A stretch of 64,000 bases of DNA from Streptomyces sp. DG1A-41 (GCF_037055355.1 NZ_CP146350.1:5107001-5171000), one strand, 5' to 3'; numbered from the stretch's first letter, positions 34,171-43,067 are shown. Numbers and translations are program-made. Notes: generated by a model from the sequence alone, not told the origin.

Positions 34171-35058
34171 TTATGCCGCGAGGGCGTGTTGGTGCCGCTG
34201 CCTGGTCTCGGCCGGGGTGAGGTAGCCGAAGGTCTTGTGCTTGCGCAGGCGGCGGCGGTTGTAGAAGGTCTCGATGAAGGTGAAGACCTCGGCGCGGGCG
34301 GTGGCCCGGTCGGGCCAGATGCGGGTGCCGATCTCTTCCTTGAGCAGGGCCCAGAAACTCTCCGCGGCCGCGTTGTCGAAGCAAGATCCGGTGCGTCCGC
34401 AGCTGTTCTGCAGTCCCAACTCCCTTATTCGGTCGCAGAACTGAGTCGAGGTGTATTCGCTGCCGCGGTCACTGTGGATCACGCAGCCGGGCTCCAGGCC
34501 GCCTCGGCCGTAGGCCATGTCGAGGGCGTCCACGACGAGTTCTGCGCGGTGGTGATCAGCCATGGCATAACCGACGACCTCGCGGGTGGCCAGGTCCAGC
34601 CAGCAGGCGAGGTAGAGCCAGCCCTCGGCAGTGGGCAGGTAGGTGATGTCGCCGACCAGCTTGATCCCGGGCCGCTCGGCGTGGAAGTCGCGGCCGATCA
34701 GGTCAGGGGCCGGCTTCGCCTTCTTGTCGGGCCGGGTCAACGAGCGGCGCTTGCGCCGGGTGACGCCTCGGATGTCGCGCTCGCGCATCACGCGGGCGAT
34801 GCGCTTGCGGTTCACCCGCCGCCCCAGACGCCGCAGTTCGGCGTGGATGCGCGGGACACCGTAGGTGCGGCGGGAGGCGACGTGCAGCACCGTGATCTCG
34901 TGCGCGAGCGCGTCGTCGGCGGCCTGCCGGGCATGGCGGGCGGCCCCGCCCTCGCGCCACGCGTAGTAGGAGGAGCGGGCGACGTGCAGCACCCGGCACA
35001 ACAGAACGATCGGGTAGTTCGCCTTCTCCGCATGGATGAACCGGCACAACTCGCTCAC
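34171..35058 (-). CDS. IS3-family transposase OrfB
   Basis: A 295-residue DDE transposase starting VSELCRFIHAEKANYPIVLL. The integrase core has the first aspartate in LVGDITYLPTAEGWLYLA, the second in VIHSDRGSEYTSTQF and the glutamate in NAAAESFWALLKEEIG. All three are intact. It overlaps OrfA by 4 bp (GTGA). Together with two clean terminal repeats this element may still be mobile. Confidence 0.93.
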   Translation of the reverse strand: MSELCRFIHAEKANYPIVLLCRVLHVARSSYYAWREGGAARHARQAADDALAHEITVLHVASRRTYGVPRIHAELRRLGRRVNRKRIARVMRERDIRGVTRRKRRSLTRPDKKAKPAPDLIGRDFHAERPGIKLVGDITYLPTAEGWLYLACWLDLATREVVGYAMADHHRAELVVDALDMAYGRGGLEPGCVIHSDRGSEYTSTQFCDRIRELGLQNSCGRTGSCFDNAAAESFWALLKEEIGTRIWPDRATARAEVFTFIETFYNRRRLRKHKTFGYLTPAETRQRHQHALAA

Positions 35059-35354
35059 CGGTCGTTCTCCTTCACGAAGAAGGCGGTCGCTTTTTTCAGG
35101 ATCTCGATCGTCTGCTGCTGCTCGCGGTTCTCCCGCCGCAGCCGCTTGAGCTCCTCGCGCTCGGCACTGCTCAATTCGCCGGGAGCGCCCTCGCCCTGCT
35201 CCGCCTTCGCCTTGCGGTACCAGCCGCGCAGGGACTCGGAGCTGATGCCGAGTTCCCTGGCGACCGCCGTGACCGTCTTGCCCGAGGAGTCGACGAGCGC
35301 GATCGCGTCCCGCTTGAACTCTTCGGTGTACCGCTTCGTGTACTTGCTTCCCAC
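35055..35354 (-). CDS. IS3-family OrfA
   Basis: A 99-residue helix-turn-helix protein: YTEEFKRDAIALVDSSGKTV, ARELGISSESLRGWYRKAKA, then a leucine-zipper segment (ELKRLRRENREQQQTIEILKKATAFFVKE). It starts at GTG 35354, inside the right terminal region. It recognises the IS ends and works with OrfB. Confidence 0.9.
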   Translation of the reverse strand: MGSKYTKRYTEEFKRDAIALVDSSGKTVTAVARELGISSESLRGWYRKAKAEQGEGAPGELSSAEREELKRLRRENREQQQTIEILKKATAFFVKENDR

Positions 35355-35421
35355 CTGGTGCTACTTCCCCTGGAACCTCAGGTCCCAGTCTCCAGGTGTC
35401 CACGATCAAGGGGAAGGTTCA

Positions 35422-36351
35422 CGTGACGCCCAGACCGTCAGCAAGAACCGCTCGATGGCGAACAAGCACCTGATCCCGTTCATCGGCAAGGCCAAGCTGA
35501 AGGAACTCAGCGCGGATGACGTCGACGACTGGTTGGACGACAGGGCCGAATTCCTCGCGACGCGGAGCCTGCGCGACCTGCTCGCCATCCTGCGCCGCTC
35601 CATCGCGCACGCTCAGCGCCGGGACAAGGCCGCTCGGAATGTCGCCCTACTCGTCACCGCACCTGAGGGGCGCCCAGGCCGTCCGAGCAAGGCACTGAAC
35701 CTGGAGCAGGCGAAAGCCGTGCTCATCGCCGCGCGCCCGTCACGGCTGTACGCCTACCTCGTGCTCTCGCTCCTCAGTGGCGTGCGCACGGAAGAGGCGC
35801 GGCCCCTAACGTGGGATCACGTTTTCCTGGAGACGAAGGACGGCGTCCCGGCGCACGTCGCCGTGTGGCGCTCCGTGCGCAAGCACGGCGAAACCAAGAC
35901 CAGGAAGAGCCGCCGGACCATCGCTCTGCCGAAGCAGGTAGTCGACGTCCTCGAAGAGCACATGCGACGGCAGAAGCAGGAACGAGCATCGAGAGGGATG
36001 GAGTGGAGCCCCACGGGGCGTGTCTTCACGACCCGGACCGGCGAGCCGCTCGACGCGGCCAACGTCCGGCGAGACTTCAAGGCCATCGTGAAGCGGGCCG
36101 GACTGAAGCCTGAGTGGACGCCTCGGGAGCTCCGACACAGCTTCGTCTCTCTGCTATCCGATCACGGCATCCCGCTGGAGACCATCGCCCTGTTGGTCGG
36201 TCACAGCAGCCAGGCGACCACAGAGGCGGTCTACCGCAAACAGCTCCGTCCCGTGATCACCAAGGGAGCCGAAGCGATGGATGACATCTTCGCTGAAGAT
36301 CAGAAAAGGGAGGAGACGGAAGACCTGGAGGAGGGCGACGCGGTGGCCTGA
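35422..36351 (+). pseudogene. Tyrosine integrase, 5' end removed at the insertion-sequence edge
   Basis: The frame starts at the IS border as DAQTVSKNRSMANKHLIPFI in the core-binding domain, then runs through the whole catalytic domain: first arginine in SGVRTEEARPLTWDH, the LRHSFVSLLSDHG block with the H-x-x-R pair, GHSSQATTEAVY with the second histidine and the nucleophilic tyrosine. The arm-binding N terminus is absent. An internal ATG at 35455 could yield about 298 residues, but recombination would be poor. It points at the 3' end of a tRNA-Pro gene 83 bp away, as in integrative elements that use tRNA genes as attachment sites. Confidence 0.85.
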
Positions 36352-36391
36352 TCAAAATCGTTTGGCCCCCTGTTTGGCCCCCCGGGTATGA

Positions 36392-36427
36392 CAGAGGGCA
36401 CCTACGGACGTCCGTAAGTGCCCTCTG
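36392..36427. terminator. Bidirectional hairpin between integrase and tRNA-Pro
   Basis: Arms CAGAGGGCAC and GTGCCCTCTG of 10 bp enclose a second palindrome, TACGGACGTCCGTA. It can end both the integrase and the tRNA transcript. Just before it a repeated GTTTGGCCCCC occurs twice (36359-36382). Confidence 0.8.
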
Positions 36428-36434
36428 ACCAGCG

Positions 36435-36508
36435 TCGGGGTGGCGGGATTTGAACCCACGACCTCTTCGTCCCGAACGAAGCGCGCTGCCAAGCTGCGCT
36501 ACACCCCG
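36435..36508 (-). tRNA. tRNA-Pro (anticodon CGG)
   Basis: A 74-nt cloverleaf on the minus strand. The acceptor stem is CGGGGTG pairing with CACCCCG, followed by discriminator A; the anticodon stem CTTCG/CGAAG holds the loop TTCGGGA with anticodon CGG; the T arm contains GGTTCAAATC. CCA is not encoded. The 3' end faces the broken integrase, making this the likely right attachment site of the accessory region. Confidence 0.96.
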
Positions 36509-36555
36509 ATGTCGCTGCTGTCGCGGCGACGACGTTTACTTTAGCCCACTGGTGG

Positions 36556-37329
36556 CTAGAGACGAAATCCGGTTTTCCAGAGGTGGCGCAGGGGGTTCGG
36601 GCGGGCATGGTCGAGGGCCACGAGGAGGAGCGCGAGGGCGTAAAAGGAGAGGCCCAGGAGGAGGGCGTTGCCGAGGACCTTCTTGTAGCCGTCCTGGTCG
36701 ACGTCCAGGAAGGGGTAGAGGTAGCGGTCGGGGGTGCCCGGGAGGAGGAGTTCGCCTCGGGTGAGGGAGAAGGCCAGGTAGGCCAGGGGGTAGAGGAGCC
36801 AGGTGCTGGCCTGGCGCAGGAGCAGGCGGCCGGGGGCCGTGAGCAGGAGCCAGTCCAGTACGGCCGCGATCGGGGTCAGCGTGTGGAGGGTGTGGTGGGC
36901 GACGGCCTGCCAGCCCGTCGGAGCGGCGGCGGCCTCGCCCGCGAGGGAGAAGGGGCTCGCCTCGTTCACCAGGAGCAGGTGGTGCACCAGGGCCGCGATG
37001 ACGACGTAGAGCAGGGTCGCGCCCAGGACGGCGCCTGGTAGCGGGCGGCCGGCCGTCCACGCGCGGCGGGCCGAGAGGGCCATGACCAGCGCGAGCAGGA
37101 TGTTGCTCTGGGTCGCGAAGTGGGCCAGCGTCCGGGACGGGTCACCCAGGAGTAGGTCGAGCGTCACGCCGGCGGCCGCCGCCAGGGCGACCAGCAGGCG
37201 GAAGGCCGCGGCCGCCGGGCGGCGGACCGGGGGGATGACGGCCGTGGCGGGGACGGGGGAGGGCTTCAGCGCGGACTTGCCCGGAATCGCGGGGAGGTCC
37301 GGTATGTCCCTGGGTATCGGGGCGGTCAT
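36556..37329 (-). CDS. Pr6Pr-family membrane protein
   Basis: A 257-residue protein with about six membrane helices after a 40-residue proline-rich start. The family pattern is visible: FRLLVALAAAAGVTLDLLLG, HFATQSNILLALVMALSA, then LHTLTPIAAVLDWLLL, LLYPLAYLAFSLTRGELLLP and YPFLDVDQDGYKKVLGNALL. Pr6Pr proteins are predicted six-helix membrane proteins of unknown role, related to FAR-17a/AIG1. It is the first core gene right of the tRNA. Confidence 0.85.
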   Translation of the reverse strand: MTAPIPRDIPDLPAIPGKSALKPSPVPATAVIPPVRRPAAAAFRLLVALAAAAGVTLDLLLGDPSRTLAHFATQSNILLALVMALSARRAWTAGRPLPGAVLGATLLYVVIAALVHHLLLVNEASPFSLAGEAAAAPTGWQAVAHHTLHTLTPIAAVLDWLLLTAPGRLLLRQASTWLLYPLAYLAFSLTRGELLLPGTPDRYLYPFLDVDQDGYKKVLGNALLLGLSFYALALLLVALDHARPNPLRHLWKTGFRL

Positions 37330-37416
37330 TCCCCCACGCTGACAGAAGCGGACATAGGGGGCGATGCGGGCGGGCTGTGTGGGTTAACGGGCCCCTGCCC
37401 GTGGAGCGGCTCCCCG

Positions 37417-38343
37417 CTACTCCCGCCCCACCAGCGTCAGCAGTGTCGCCTCCGGCGGGCACGCGAACCGTACCGGTGTGTAGCGGTTCGTGCCGCAGCC
37501 CGCCGAGACGTGCAGGTACGCCGTACGACCCTCCGCCGTGTGCGTGGAGAGACCCTTCACACGGTCCGTGTCCAGGTCGCAGTTGGTGACCAGGGCGCCG
37601 TAGAACGGGATGCACAGCTGGCCGCCGTGGGTGTGGCCGGCCAGGATCAAGGGGTAGGCGTCGGCCGTGAAGGCGTCCAGGGTGCGCAGGTACGGCGCGT
37701 GGACCACGCCCATGGAGAAGTCGGCGGAACCCGACGGGCCGCCGGCCACCTGGTCGTAGCGGTCCCGCTTGATGTGCGGGTCGTCCAGGCCTGTCAGCTC
37801 CAGCGAGACGCCCTCGACCTTGAGCGTGCCGCGCGTGTTCGTCAGATTCAGCCAGCCCGCCGTGTCGAAGGCGTCCCGCAGGTCCTCCCACGGGTTGTGC
37901 ACCACGCCGACGGCCGGCGGGTTGCCGTTCAGGCCGTGGCGGCCCTGGGCCTTTTCGAACAGGTAGCGGGCGGGATTGCGCAGCTTGGGGCCGTAGTAGT
38001 CGTTGGAGCCGAAGACGTACGCGCCCGGGAACTCCATCAGGGGGCCGAGCGCGTCCAGGACCTCCGGGACGCCCTCCGGGTCGGAGAGGTTGTCACCCGT
38101 GTTGATCACGAGGTCGGGGCGCAGGCCCGCCAGGGAGCGCAGCCAGCGCTGCTTCTTGCGCTGACCGCTGACCATGTGGATGTCGGAGACCTGCAACACG
38201 CGCAGGGGGCGCATACCCGAGGGCAGGATTGGGACCGTGACCCGGCGGAGGCGGAAGGAGCGGGCCTCGAAGCCCGCCGCGTACAACAGACCGGCGGCAC
38301 CAGCCGCCGCGATTCCCAGGGGGACTCCGTATCGCGCGCGCAT
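37417..38343 (-). CDS. Membrane-anchored metallophosphoesterase
   Basis: A 308-residue protein. Residues 5-25 are a membrane helix or signal anchor. The calcineurin-like fold has all five metal motifs: VSDIHM (about residue 53), INTGDNLSDP, GSNDYYG, VHAPY and AGHTHGGQLCIPFYGAL. Members hydrolyse phosphoester bonds outside the membrane; substrates can be lipids or nucleotides and are not fixed by sequence. It starts at ATG 38343. The fold and motifs are complete. Confidence 0.9.
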   Translation of the reverse strand: MRARYGVPLGIAAAGAAGLLYAAGFEARSFRLRRVTVPILPSGMRPLRVLQVSDIHMVSGQRKKQRWLRSLAGLRPDLVINTGDNLSDPEGVPEVLDALGPLMEFPGAYVFGSNDYYGPKLRNPARYLFEKAQGRHGLNGNPPAVGVVHNPWEDLRDAFDTAGWLNLTNTRGTLKVEGVSLELTGLDDPHIKRDRYDQVAGGPSGSADFSMGVVHAPYLRTLDAFTADAYPLILAGHTHGGQLCIPFYGALVTNCDLDTDRVKGLSTHTAEGRTAYLHVSAGCGTNRYTPVRFACPPEATLLTLVGRE

Positions 38344-38418
38344 ACGGCCATCGTGTCAGATCGCGCCGGTCGCCTGCGCCCGGCGGTGCCCGAAACCCCC
38401 CGACGACACCGGCCCTTA

Positions 38419-39318
38419 GGGGTCCTTGCAGAAAGATCTACTTGTGGCACGGTGGAGGTGGACGTGATCCCGTGCTTTGTGGGGGTGACCATGACACGGC
38501 GGAAGCCGTGGGAGGTCAGCGACGAGTTGTGGGCGGTGATCGAGCCGCTGCTGCCGAAGCATGAGCGGCGGTTCCGGTATCCGGGGCGCAAGCGGATCGA
38601 TGACCGCAAGACGCTCCAGGGCGTGCTGTTCGTCCTCTACACCGGGATCCAGTGGGAGTACCTGCCGCAGGAGTTGGGGTTCGGTTCCGGTCCTACCTGT
38701 TGGCGGCGGCTGGCCGAATGGCAGCAGGCCGGGGTGTGGGAGGAACTCCAGCGGGTGCTGCTGGACCGGTTGCGGGCGGCGGACCGCCTGGACTTCTCCC
38801 GCGTCACCGTTGACGCCTCGCACGTGCAGGCCAAGCGGGGGCGAAGCAGCCCAAAAGTCGGTCCGAGTCCGGTTGACCGTGCGCGGCCGGGCTCGAAGCA
38901 TCACGTGCTGACCGAGGCGCACGGTATCCCTCTGCGGGTGTCGTTGACGGGTGGGCACCGCAACGACGTCACGCAGCTCCTGCCGCTGGTCGACGGCGTG
39001 CCGCCGGTGCGGGGCAAGCGGGGCAGGCCTAGGCGCAAGCCCCGGGCGTTGTATGCCGACCGCGGGTACGACCACGACAGTTACCGCCGCCGACTGCGCG
39101 AGCGCGGCATCGTCCCGAAGATCGCCCGGCGCGGACAGCCCCATGGCTCGGGCCTGGGCCGGGTGCGATGGGTCGCTGAGTCCGCCATCGCCTGGCTCCA
39201 CGGCCCACGCCGCTTACGGACCCGCTGGGAAACCCGAGACGACATGCACGACGCCTTCCTCCAGCTCGCTCACTGCATGACCCTCGCCCGCAAGAACCCA
39301 GCATTCTGAAAGGACCCC
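38419..39318 (+). mobile_element. IS5-family insertion sequence with TTA target duplication
   Basis: A 900-bp element. Its ends, GGGGTCCTTGCAGAA and the complement of TTCTGAAAGGACCCC, match at 14 of 15 positions. It is flanked on both sides by TTA (38416-38418 and 39319-39321), a 3-bp target duplication. A single intact transposase lies inside. The insertion is in a spacer and breaks no gene. All this points to a recent, possibly active insertion. Confidence 0.9.
38491..39309 (+). CDS. IS5-family transposase
   Basis: A 272-residue transposase. The N-terminal domain is WEVSDELWAVIEPLLPKHER, followed by IQWEYLPQELGFGSGPTCWRRL. The DDE core has aspartates in RVTVDASHVQAKRG (about residue 110) and ALYADRGYDHDSYRRRL (about 190), and the glutamate in RWVAESAIAWLHGPRRLRTR (about 238). 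One frame, no frameshift, so this belongs to a single-ORF subgroup. It is related to the 66-codon fragment at 32405 but not identical. Confidence 0.94.
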   Translation: MTRRKPWEVSDELWAVIEPLLPKHERRFRYPGRKRIDDRKTLQGVLFVLYTGIQWEYLPQELGFGSGPTCWRRLAEWQQAGVWEELQRVLLDRLRAADRLDFSRVTVDASHVQAKRGRSSPKVGPSPVDRARPGSKHHVLTEAHGIPLRVSLTGGHRNDVTQLLPLVDGVPPVRGKRGRPRRKPRALYADRGYDHDSYRRRLRERGIVPKIARRGQPHGSGLGRVRWVAESAIAWLHGPRRLRTRWETRDDMHDAFLQLAHCMTLARKNPAF

Positions 39319-39392
39319 TTAGGCAGTGCCTCGAGCCGCCGCCCCGCAAATCAAGGGGCGCCTTTCCGCCCGCACCTGCGACAATCAACCCC

Positions 39393-39857
39393 ATGACCAC
39401 GCTCAAGTCGAAGCTTCAGGATGACCTCAACGCCGCGATCAAGGAGCGCGACGAGCTGCGCTCCTCGACGCTCCGGCTGACGCTCGCCGCGATCACCAAG
39501 GAGGAGGTCGCGGGCAAGGAGAAGCGCGAGCTCTCCGACGACGAGGTGCAGAAGGTGATCACTCGCGAGGCGAAGAAGCGGCGTGAGGCGGCCGAGGCCT
39601 TCGCGCAGGGTGGTCGTGCCGAGCAGGCCGAGCGGGAGAAGGCGGAGGGTGAGGTGCTCGCCGAGTACCTGCCCAAGCAGCTGTCCGACGAGGAGCTCCA
39701 GCAGATCGTGGCCCAGGCGGTCGAGGAGGCCAGGGCGGCCGGTGCCGAGGGGCCGCGGGCCATGGGCGCCGTCATGAAGATCGTGAACCCGAAGGTGGCA
39801 GGCCAGGCCGAGGGCGGCCGCGTCGCCGCCGCGGTGAAGAAGCTGCTGGCCGGCTGA
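39393..39857 (+). CDS. GatB/YqeY-domain protein
   Basis: A 154-residue helical protein: SKLQDDLNAAIKERDELRSS, TLRLTLAAITKEEVAGKEKRE, then EVLAEYLPKQLSDEELQQIV and MGAVMKIVNPKVAGQAEGGRV. This is the YqeY fold, related to the tRNA-binding tail of GatB amidotransferase subunits. Free-standing members have no fixed function; some appear to modulate amidation or stress responses. A perfect 19-bp terminator follows. Confidence 0.93.
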   Translation: MTTLKSKLQDDLNAAIKERDELRSSTLRLTLAAITKEEVAGKEKRELSDDEVQKVITREAKKRREAAEAFAQGGRAEQAEREKAEGEVLAEYLPKQLSDEELQQIVAQAVEEARAAGAEGPRAMGAVMKIVNPKVAGQAEGGRVAAAVKKLLAG

Positions 39858-39880
39858 CCAGCCCTTCGGCTGGACCGGCG

Positions 39881-39923
39881 AGGGGCGGCCCCTCCTTCCG
39901 AAAGGGAAGGAGGGGCCGCCCCT
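39881..39923. terminator. Bidirectional terminator, 19-bp stem
   Basis: Arms at 39881-39899 and 39905-39923 are exact complements (AGGGGCGGCCCCTCCTTCC) with a 5-base loop GAAAG. It separates the convergent YqeY and penicillin-binding protein genes and can stop transcription from both sides. Confidence 0.95.
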
Positions 39924-39942
39924 GTTCCGTCACGCCGGCGGC

Positions 39943-42225
39943 TCAGCCGAACCGGCCGCCGTTCCCGTTTCCGCCCCCGTTGCCCTGACCCCGGAAGAAC
40001 CCCTCCGGGATGGAGAACGAAGGCGTCGGGAAGGGCTGGTCGCCCCCGCCGCCGTTGTTGCCGCCGACCAGGCCGCCGATGAGGCCGTTGCCGTTGTCCC
40101 CGTCGTCGCGGCCCTCGTCGTCGCCGTTCCCGTCGCCGCGGTCCCGGTCGACGCCGTCGGGGATGTGGACGGTGTTGAAGTCCTCGACGGGCTTGCCTTC
40201 CAGTGCGCCGTTCATCATGTCGCCCCAGATCGGGCCGGGGACCTCACCACCGAAGACCTTGTCGTACGACCGGCCGCCGATGGTGATGTTGGTCATCTTC
40301 CGCTTGTGTGCGGGGTCGCCGACCCACACGGCGCCGGCCATGTTCGGCGTGTAGCCCACGAACCAGGCCGCGTAGCGCTCGTCCGTCGTACCGGTCTTGC
40401 CGGCACTGGGACGGCTGTCGAGGCCGGCCTTCTTACCCGTACCGTCCTCGACGACGCCCCGCAGCAGTGCATTGACGGTGTCGGCGGTCTTCTCCGACAT
40501 CGCACGCGAGCAGGTGGACTTCGGGACCGGGAGCGACTTCGTCTGGTCGCCGACGCGCTGGGTGACCGACTCGATGGCGACCGGCGTGCAGTGCATCCCG
40601 CGCGAGGCGAAGGTCGCGTACGCGTTCGCCATGGTCAGCGGGGACATCTCCTGGGTGCCGAGGGCGATGGAGGGCACCTGGGGCATCTTGTCGCCGTCGG
40701 CCCGCACGACGCCCATCTTCTTCGCCATCGTCGTGACCGGACAGATGCCGATGTCGCTGATCATCTGCACGTAGTAGGTGTTGACCGACTTGGCGGTCGC
40801 TTCCTTCATGTCGTACGGCCCGACCTCGGACTCGTTCTCGTTCTCGAGCCTGGCGGGGTTGGTCCGGCTGTTCTTCCAGGTCTTGCCGTCGCAGGCGGAG
40901 ACCGGGCTCGGGTAGGCCATCTGGTACGGCGAGGAGTACACCTTGTTCGCCGGCATGCCGCCCTCGAGGGCCGCGGCGGCCACGATCGGCTTGAACGTCG
41001 AACCGGGCTGGTAGCCCATGCCGCCGCCCATCGACTGGTCGACGGAGAGGTTGATCTGCGTCTCGTTCTTGCCGAAGCCGTACGGACGCGACTGGCCCAT
41101 GGCAAGGACCTTGCCGGTGCCGGGCTGGACGAGGGTGGCGGCGGTGGCCACGTCGTCACTCTTGTAGACGTGGTCCTTGATGGACGCCTGTGCCGCGTCC
41201 TGGGCCTGGGGGTCCATGGTGGTGCGGATGGTGAGGCCGCCCTGGTTCCAGACCTTCGCCCGCTCCTCCTTGGTCTTGCCGAAGACCGGGTCGTTCAGGA
41301 AGACCTCGCGCACGTAGTCGCAGAAGAAGCCCGCGCCCTTGGTCGCCGTGATGCAGCCGTTCCTGGGCTTGCTGACCTTCAGGCCCAGCGGCGCCTTCAT
41401 CGCCTCGGCGGCCTGCGCCCGGGAGATGTCGCCGACCTCGGCCATGCGCCTGAGCACGATGTTGCGGCGCTTGGTGGCCTCCGCCCCGTCGTTGACCGGG
41501 TCGTACCGGCTGGGCGACTGGACGATGCCGGCGAGGAGGGCCGCCTCCTGGACGTTCAGGTCCTTGGCCGACTTGGAGAAGTAGCGCTGGGCCGCGGCCT
41601 CGACGCCGTAGGCCTGCTGGCCGAAGAACGTGATGTTCAGGTAGTTCTCGAGGATCTTCTTCTTCCCGAGCTCCTCCTCGACCTGGATCGCGTACTTCAG
41701 TTCGCGGATCTTACGGCCGATGGTCTGCTGGGTGGCCTGCGCGACCTTCGTCGGGTCGTCGCCGGCCTCCTCGACGAAGACGTTCTTCACATACTGCTGC
41801 GTCAGGGTCGAGGCGCCCTGGGCGACCTCGCCGCTGCGCGCGTTCTTGTTGAGGGCGCGCAGGACGCCCTTCAGGTCGACAGCGCCGTGCTGGTAGAAGC
41901 GCGAGTCCTCGATCGCGACGATCGCCTTCTGCATGTACGGCGAGATGTCCTTGAGGGGGACCACCGTGCGGTCGCGCGAGTAGACCGTGGCGATCTGGCC
42001 GCCGTCGGCGTCGAGGATCGTGGTGCGCTGACTCAGGGGCGGGGTCTTCATGTTGGCCGGGAGCTCGTCGAAGCTCTCGACCGATCCCTTCGCCGCCAGC
42101 CCCAGCGCGCCCACCGCGGGCAGCGCGATACCGGCCAGCACGGCTCCCGCGAGAACACTGACACCGAGGAACTTGGCGGCCTGCTGCGTGGGTGACAGAC
42201 CACCGCCCGAGCGCTTCTTTGGCAT
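39943..42225 (-). CDS. Class A penicillin-binding protein (transglycosylase/transpeptidase)
   Basis: A 760-residue bifunctional peptidoglycan synthase. A basic cytosolic start and one membrane helix (about 18-40) lead to a glycosyltransferase domain with AIVAIEDSRFYQHGAVDLKG and GASTLTQQYVKN, then a transpeptidase domain with the nucleophile serine in PGSTFKP (about 407), SxN as SVN and the KTG box in GKTGTT (about 607). The end is a glycine/asparagine-rich tail (from about 700). It polymerises and cross-links cell-wall glycan outside the membrane. Its neighbour wblA, divergently transcribed, is a developmental regulator. Confidence 0.95.
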   Translation of the reverse strand: MPKKRSGGGLSPTQQAAKFLGVSVLAGAVLAGIALPAVGALGLAAKGSVESFDELPANMKTPPLSQRTTILDADGGQIATVYSRDRTVVPLKDISPYMQKAIVAIEDSRFYQHGAVDLKGVLRALNKNARSGEVAQGASTLTQQYVKNVFVEEAGDDPTKVAQATQQTIGRKIRELKYAIQVEEELGKKKILENYLNITFFGQQAYGVEAAAQRYFSKSAKDLNVQEAALLAGIVQSPSRYDPVNDGAEATKRRNIVLRRMAEVGDISRAQAAEAMKAPLGLKVSKPRNGCITATKGAGFFCDYVREVFLNDPVFGKTKEERAKVWNQGGLTIRTTMDPQAQDAAQASIKDHVYKSDDVATAATLVQPGTGKVLAMGQSRPYGFGKNETQINLSVDQSMGGGMGYQPGSTFKPIVAAAALEGGMPANKVYSSPYQMAYPSPVSACDGKTWKNSRTNPARLENENESEVGPYDMKEATAKSVNTYYVQMISDIGICPVTTMAKKMGVVRADGDKMPQVPSIALGTQEMSPLTMANAYATFASRGMHCTPVAIESVTQRVGDQTKSLPVPKSTCSRAMSEKTADTVNALLRGVVEDGTGKKAGLDSRPSAGKTGTTDERYAAWFVGYTPNMAGAVWVGDPAHKRKMTNITIGGRSYDKVFGGEVPGPIWGDMMNGALEGKPVEDFNTVHIPDGVDRDRGDGNGDDEGRDDGDNGNGLIGGLVGGNNGGGGDQPFPTPSFSIPEGFFRGQGNGGGNGNGGRFG

Positions 42226-42633
42226 GAGGGCAGCCTACGTTCTCATTCGCCGGACAGGCGTATAGGCGTTGGCCTAAGCTGCTCTCAACTGTCACAGCAG
42301 TGAGGCCACGTATCAATACGTCCGGCGACCCCGAATCGTTCCGGGTGTCCCCCAACTTTTTTGGTGGGGTCGTGTCCGAATCCGCCTTGTGTGTCATAGG
42401 GCGTCCGTTGTGACGCAGCTGAACTGTCCTGGTTTGCCGGGAAGGTTACGTATGTCGCCAGGTCACTCCCCCGGGTGATCTGCCGCTTACCCATAGTCCG
42501 TTCGGACCATTCAAGATTGGGCCCGCTGGGGGTGTTGCGCTGTGCCCACCTTCCGTAACGTCCTCAACTGGCGGCGGTGAATATGCCGCTGCCGCCGTGG
42601 GGGAGCCTCGATTCGGGAGAGGACGGCGCCGGT
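42226..42633. other. Divergent intergenic region between the penicillin-binding protein gene and wblA
   Basis: A 408-bp gap with lower GC than its surroundings. It includes a small hairpin, CCCCCAACTTTTTTGGTGGGG, near 42351-42371. wblA genes usually have a long upstream control region, and this gap is large enough for that. I could not assign promoters or operators with confidence. Confidence 0.4.
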
Positions 42634-42972
42634 ATGGGCTGGGTAACCGACTGGAGTGCGCAGGCGGCCTGCCGCACTACCGATCCGGATGAACTGTTCG
42701 TTCAAGGAGCAGCGCAGAACAGGGCCAAGGCGGTGTGCACCGGATGCCCGGTGCGCACGGAGTGCCTGGCCGACGCGCTGGACAACCGCGTCGAGTTCGG
42801 CGTGTGGGGAGGCATGACGGAGCGGGAACGCCGCGCACTGCTGCGCAGGCGGCCCACGGTGACCTCCTGGCGCCGGCTGCTGGAGACCGCGCGCTCGGAG
42901 TACGAGCGCGGCACGGGGGTCGTTCCCCTCGACGACGACGAGGTCTACGAGAACTACGCGGCGGTGAGCTGA
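42634..42972 (+). CDS. wblA: WhiB-like regulator WblA
   Basis: A 112-residue iron-sulfur regulator. The four cluster cysteines are at about residues 13 (AACRTT), 35, 38 and 44 (CTGCPVRTEC), followed by the GVWGGMTERERR turn and an RRR-rich DNA-binding segment, all as in WblA. In Streptomyces WblA promotes sporulation and represses antibiotic synthesis. The ATG at 42634 gives the usual length and start MGWVTDWSAQAAC; an in-frame ATG at 42583 would add about 17 residues. The long upstream gap suggests complex regulation. Confidence 0.93.
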   Translation: MGWVTDWSAQAACRTTDPDELFVQGAAQNRAKAVCTGCPVRTECLADALDNRVEFGVWGGMTERERRALLRRRPTVTSWRRLLETARSEYERGTGVVPLDDDEVYENYAAVS

Positions 42973-43067
42973 GGGGTTCCCCCGGGGGCTCCTCGGGGCT
43001 CAGGTCGGGGCTCAGGGTCCTCCAAGGAGACAGGCCCGTTGGCAGCGCCGGGTCGCCCTCAGGCACG

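Larger units (their letters stand above)
34138..35421 (-). mobile_element. IS3-family insertion sequence, complete with terminal inverted repeats
   Basis: The ends TGAAGTTTCCCCGTGATC (34138) and the complement of the right end (TGAACCTTCCCCTTGATC) match at most positions over about 27 bp, so the element is 1284 bp. It carries overlapping orfA and orfB on the minus strand. No flanking target duplication is visible, which suggests that a deletion or recombination followed insertion; the integrase to the right begins exactly at the IS edge. Confidence 0.85.

Noticed and set aside
40165..42195. A 676-codon plus-strand frame over the penicillin-binding protein gene
   Set aside because: Antisense shadow of a strongly conserved gene; arginine/glycine/valine composition with no motif.
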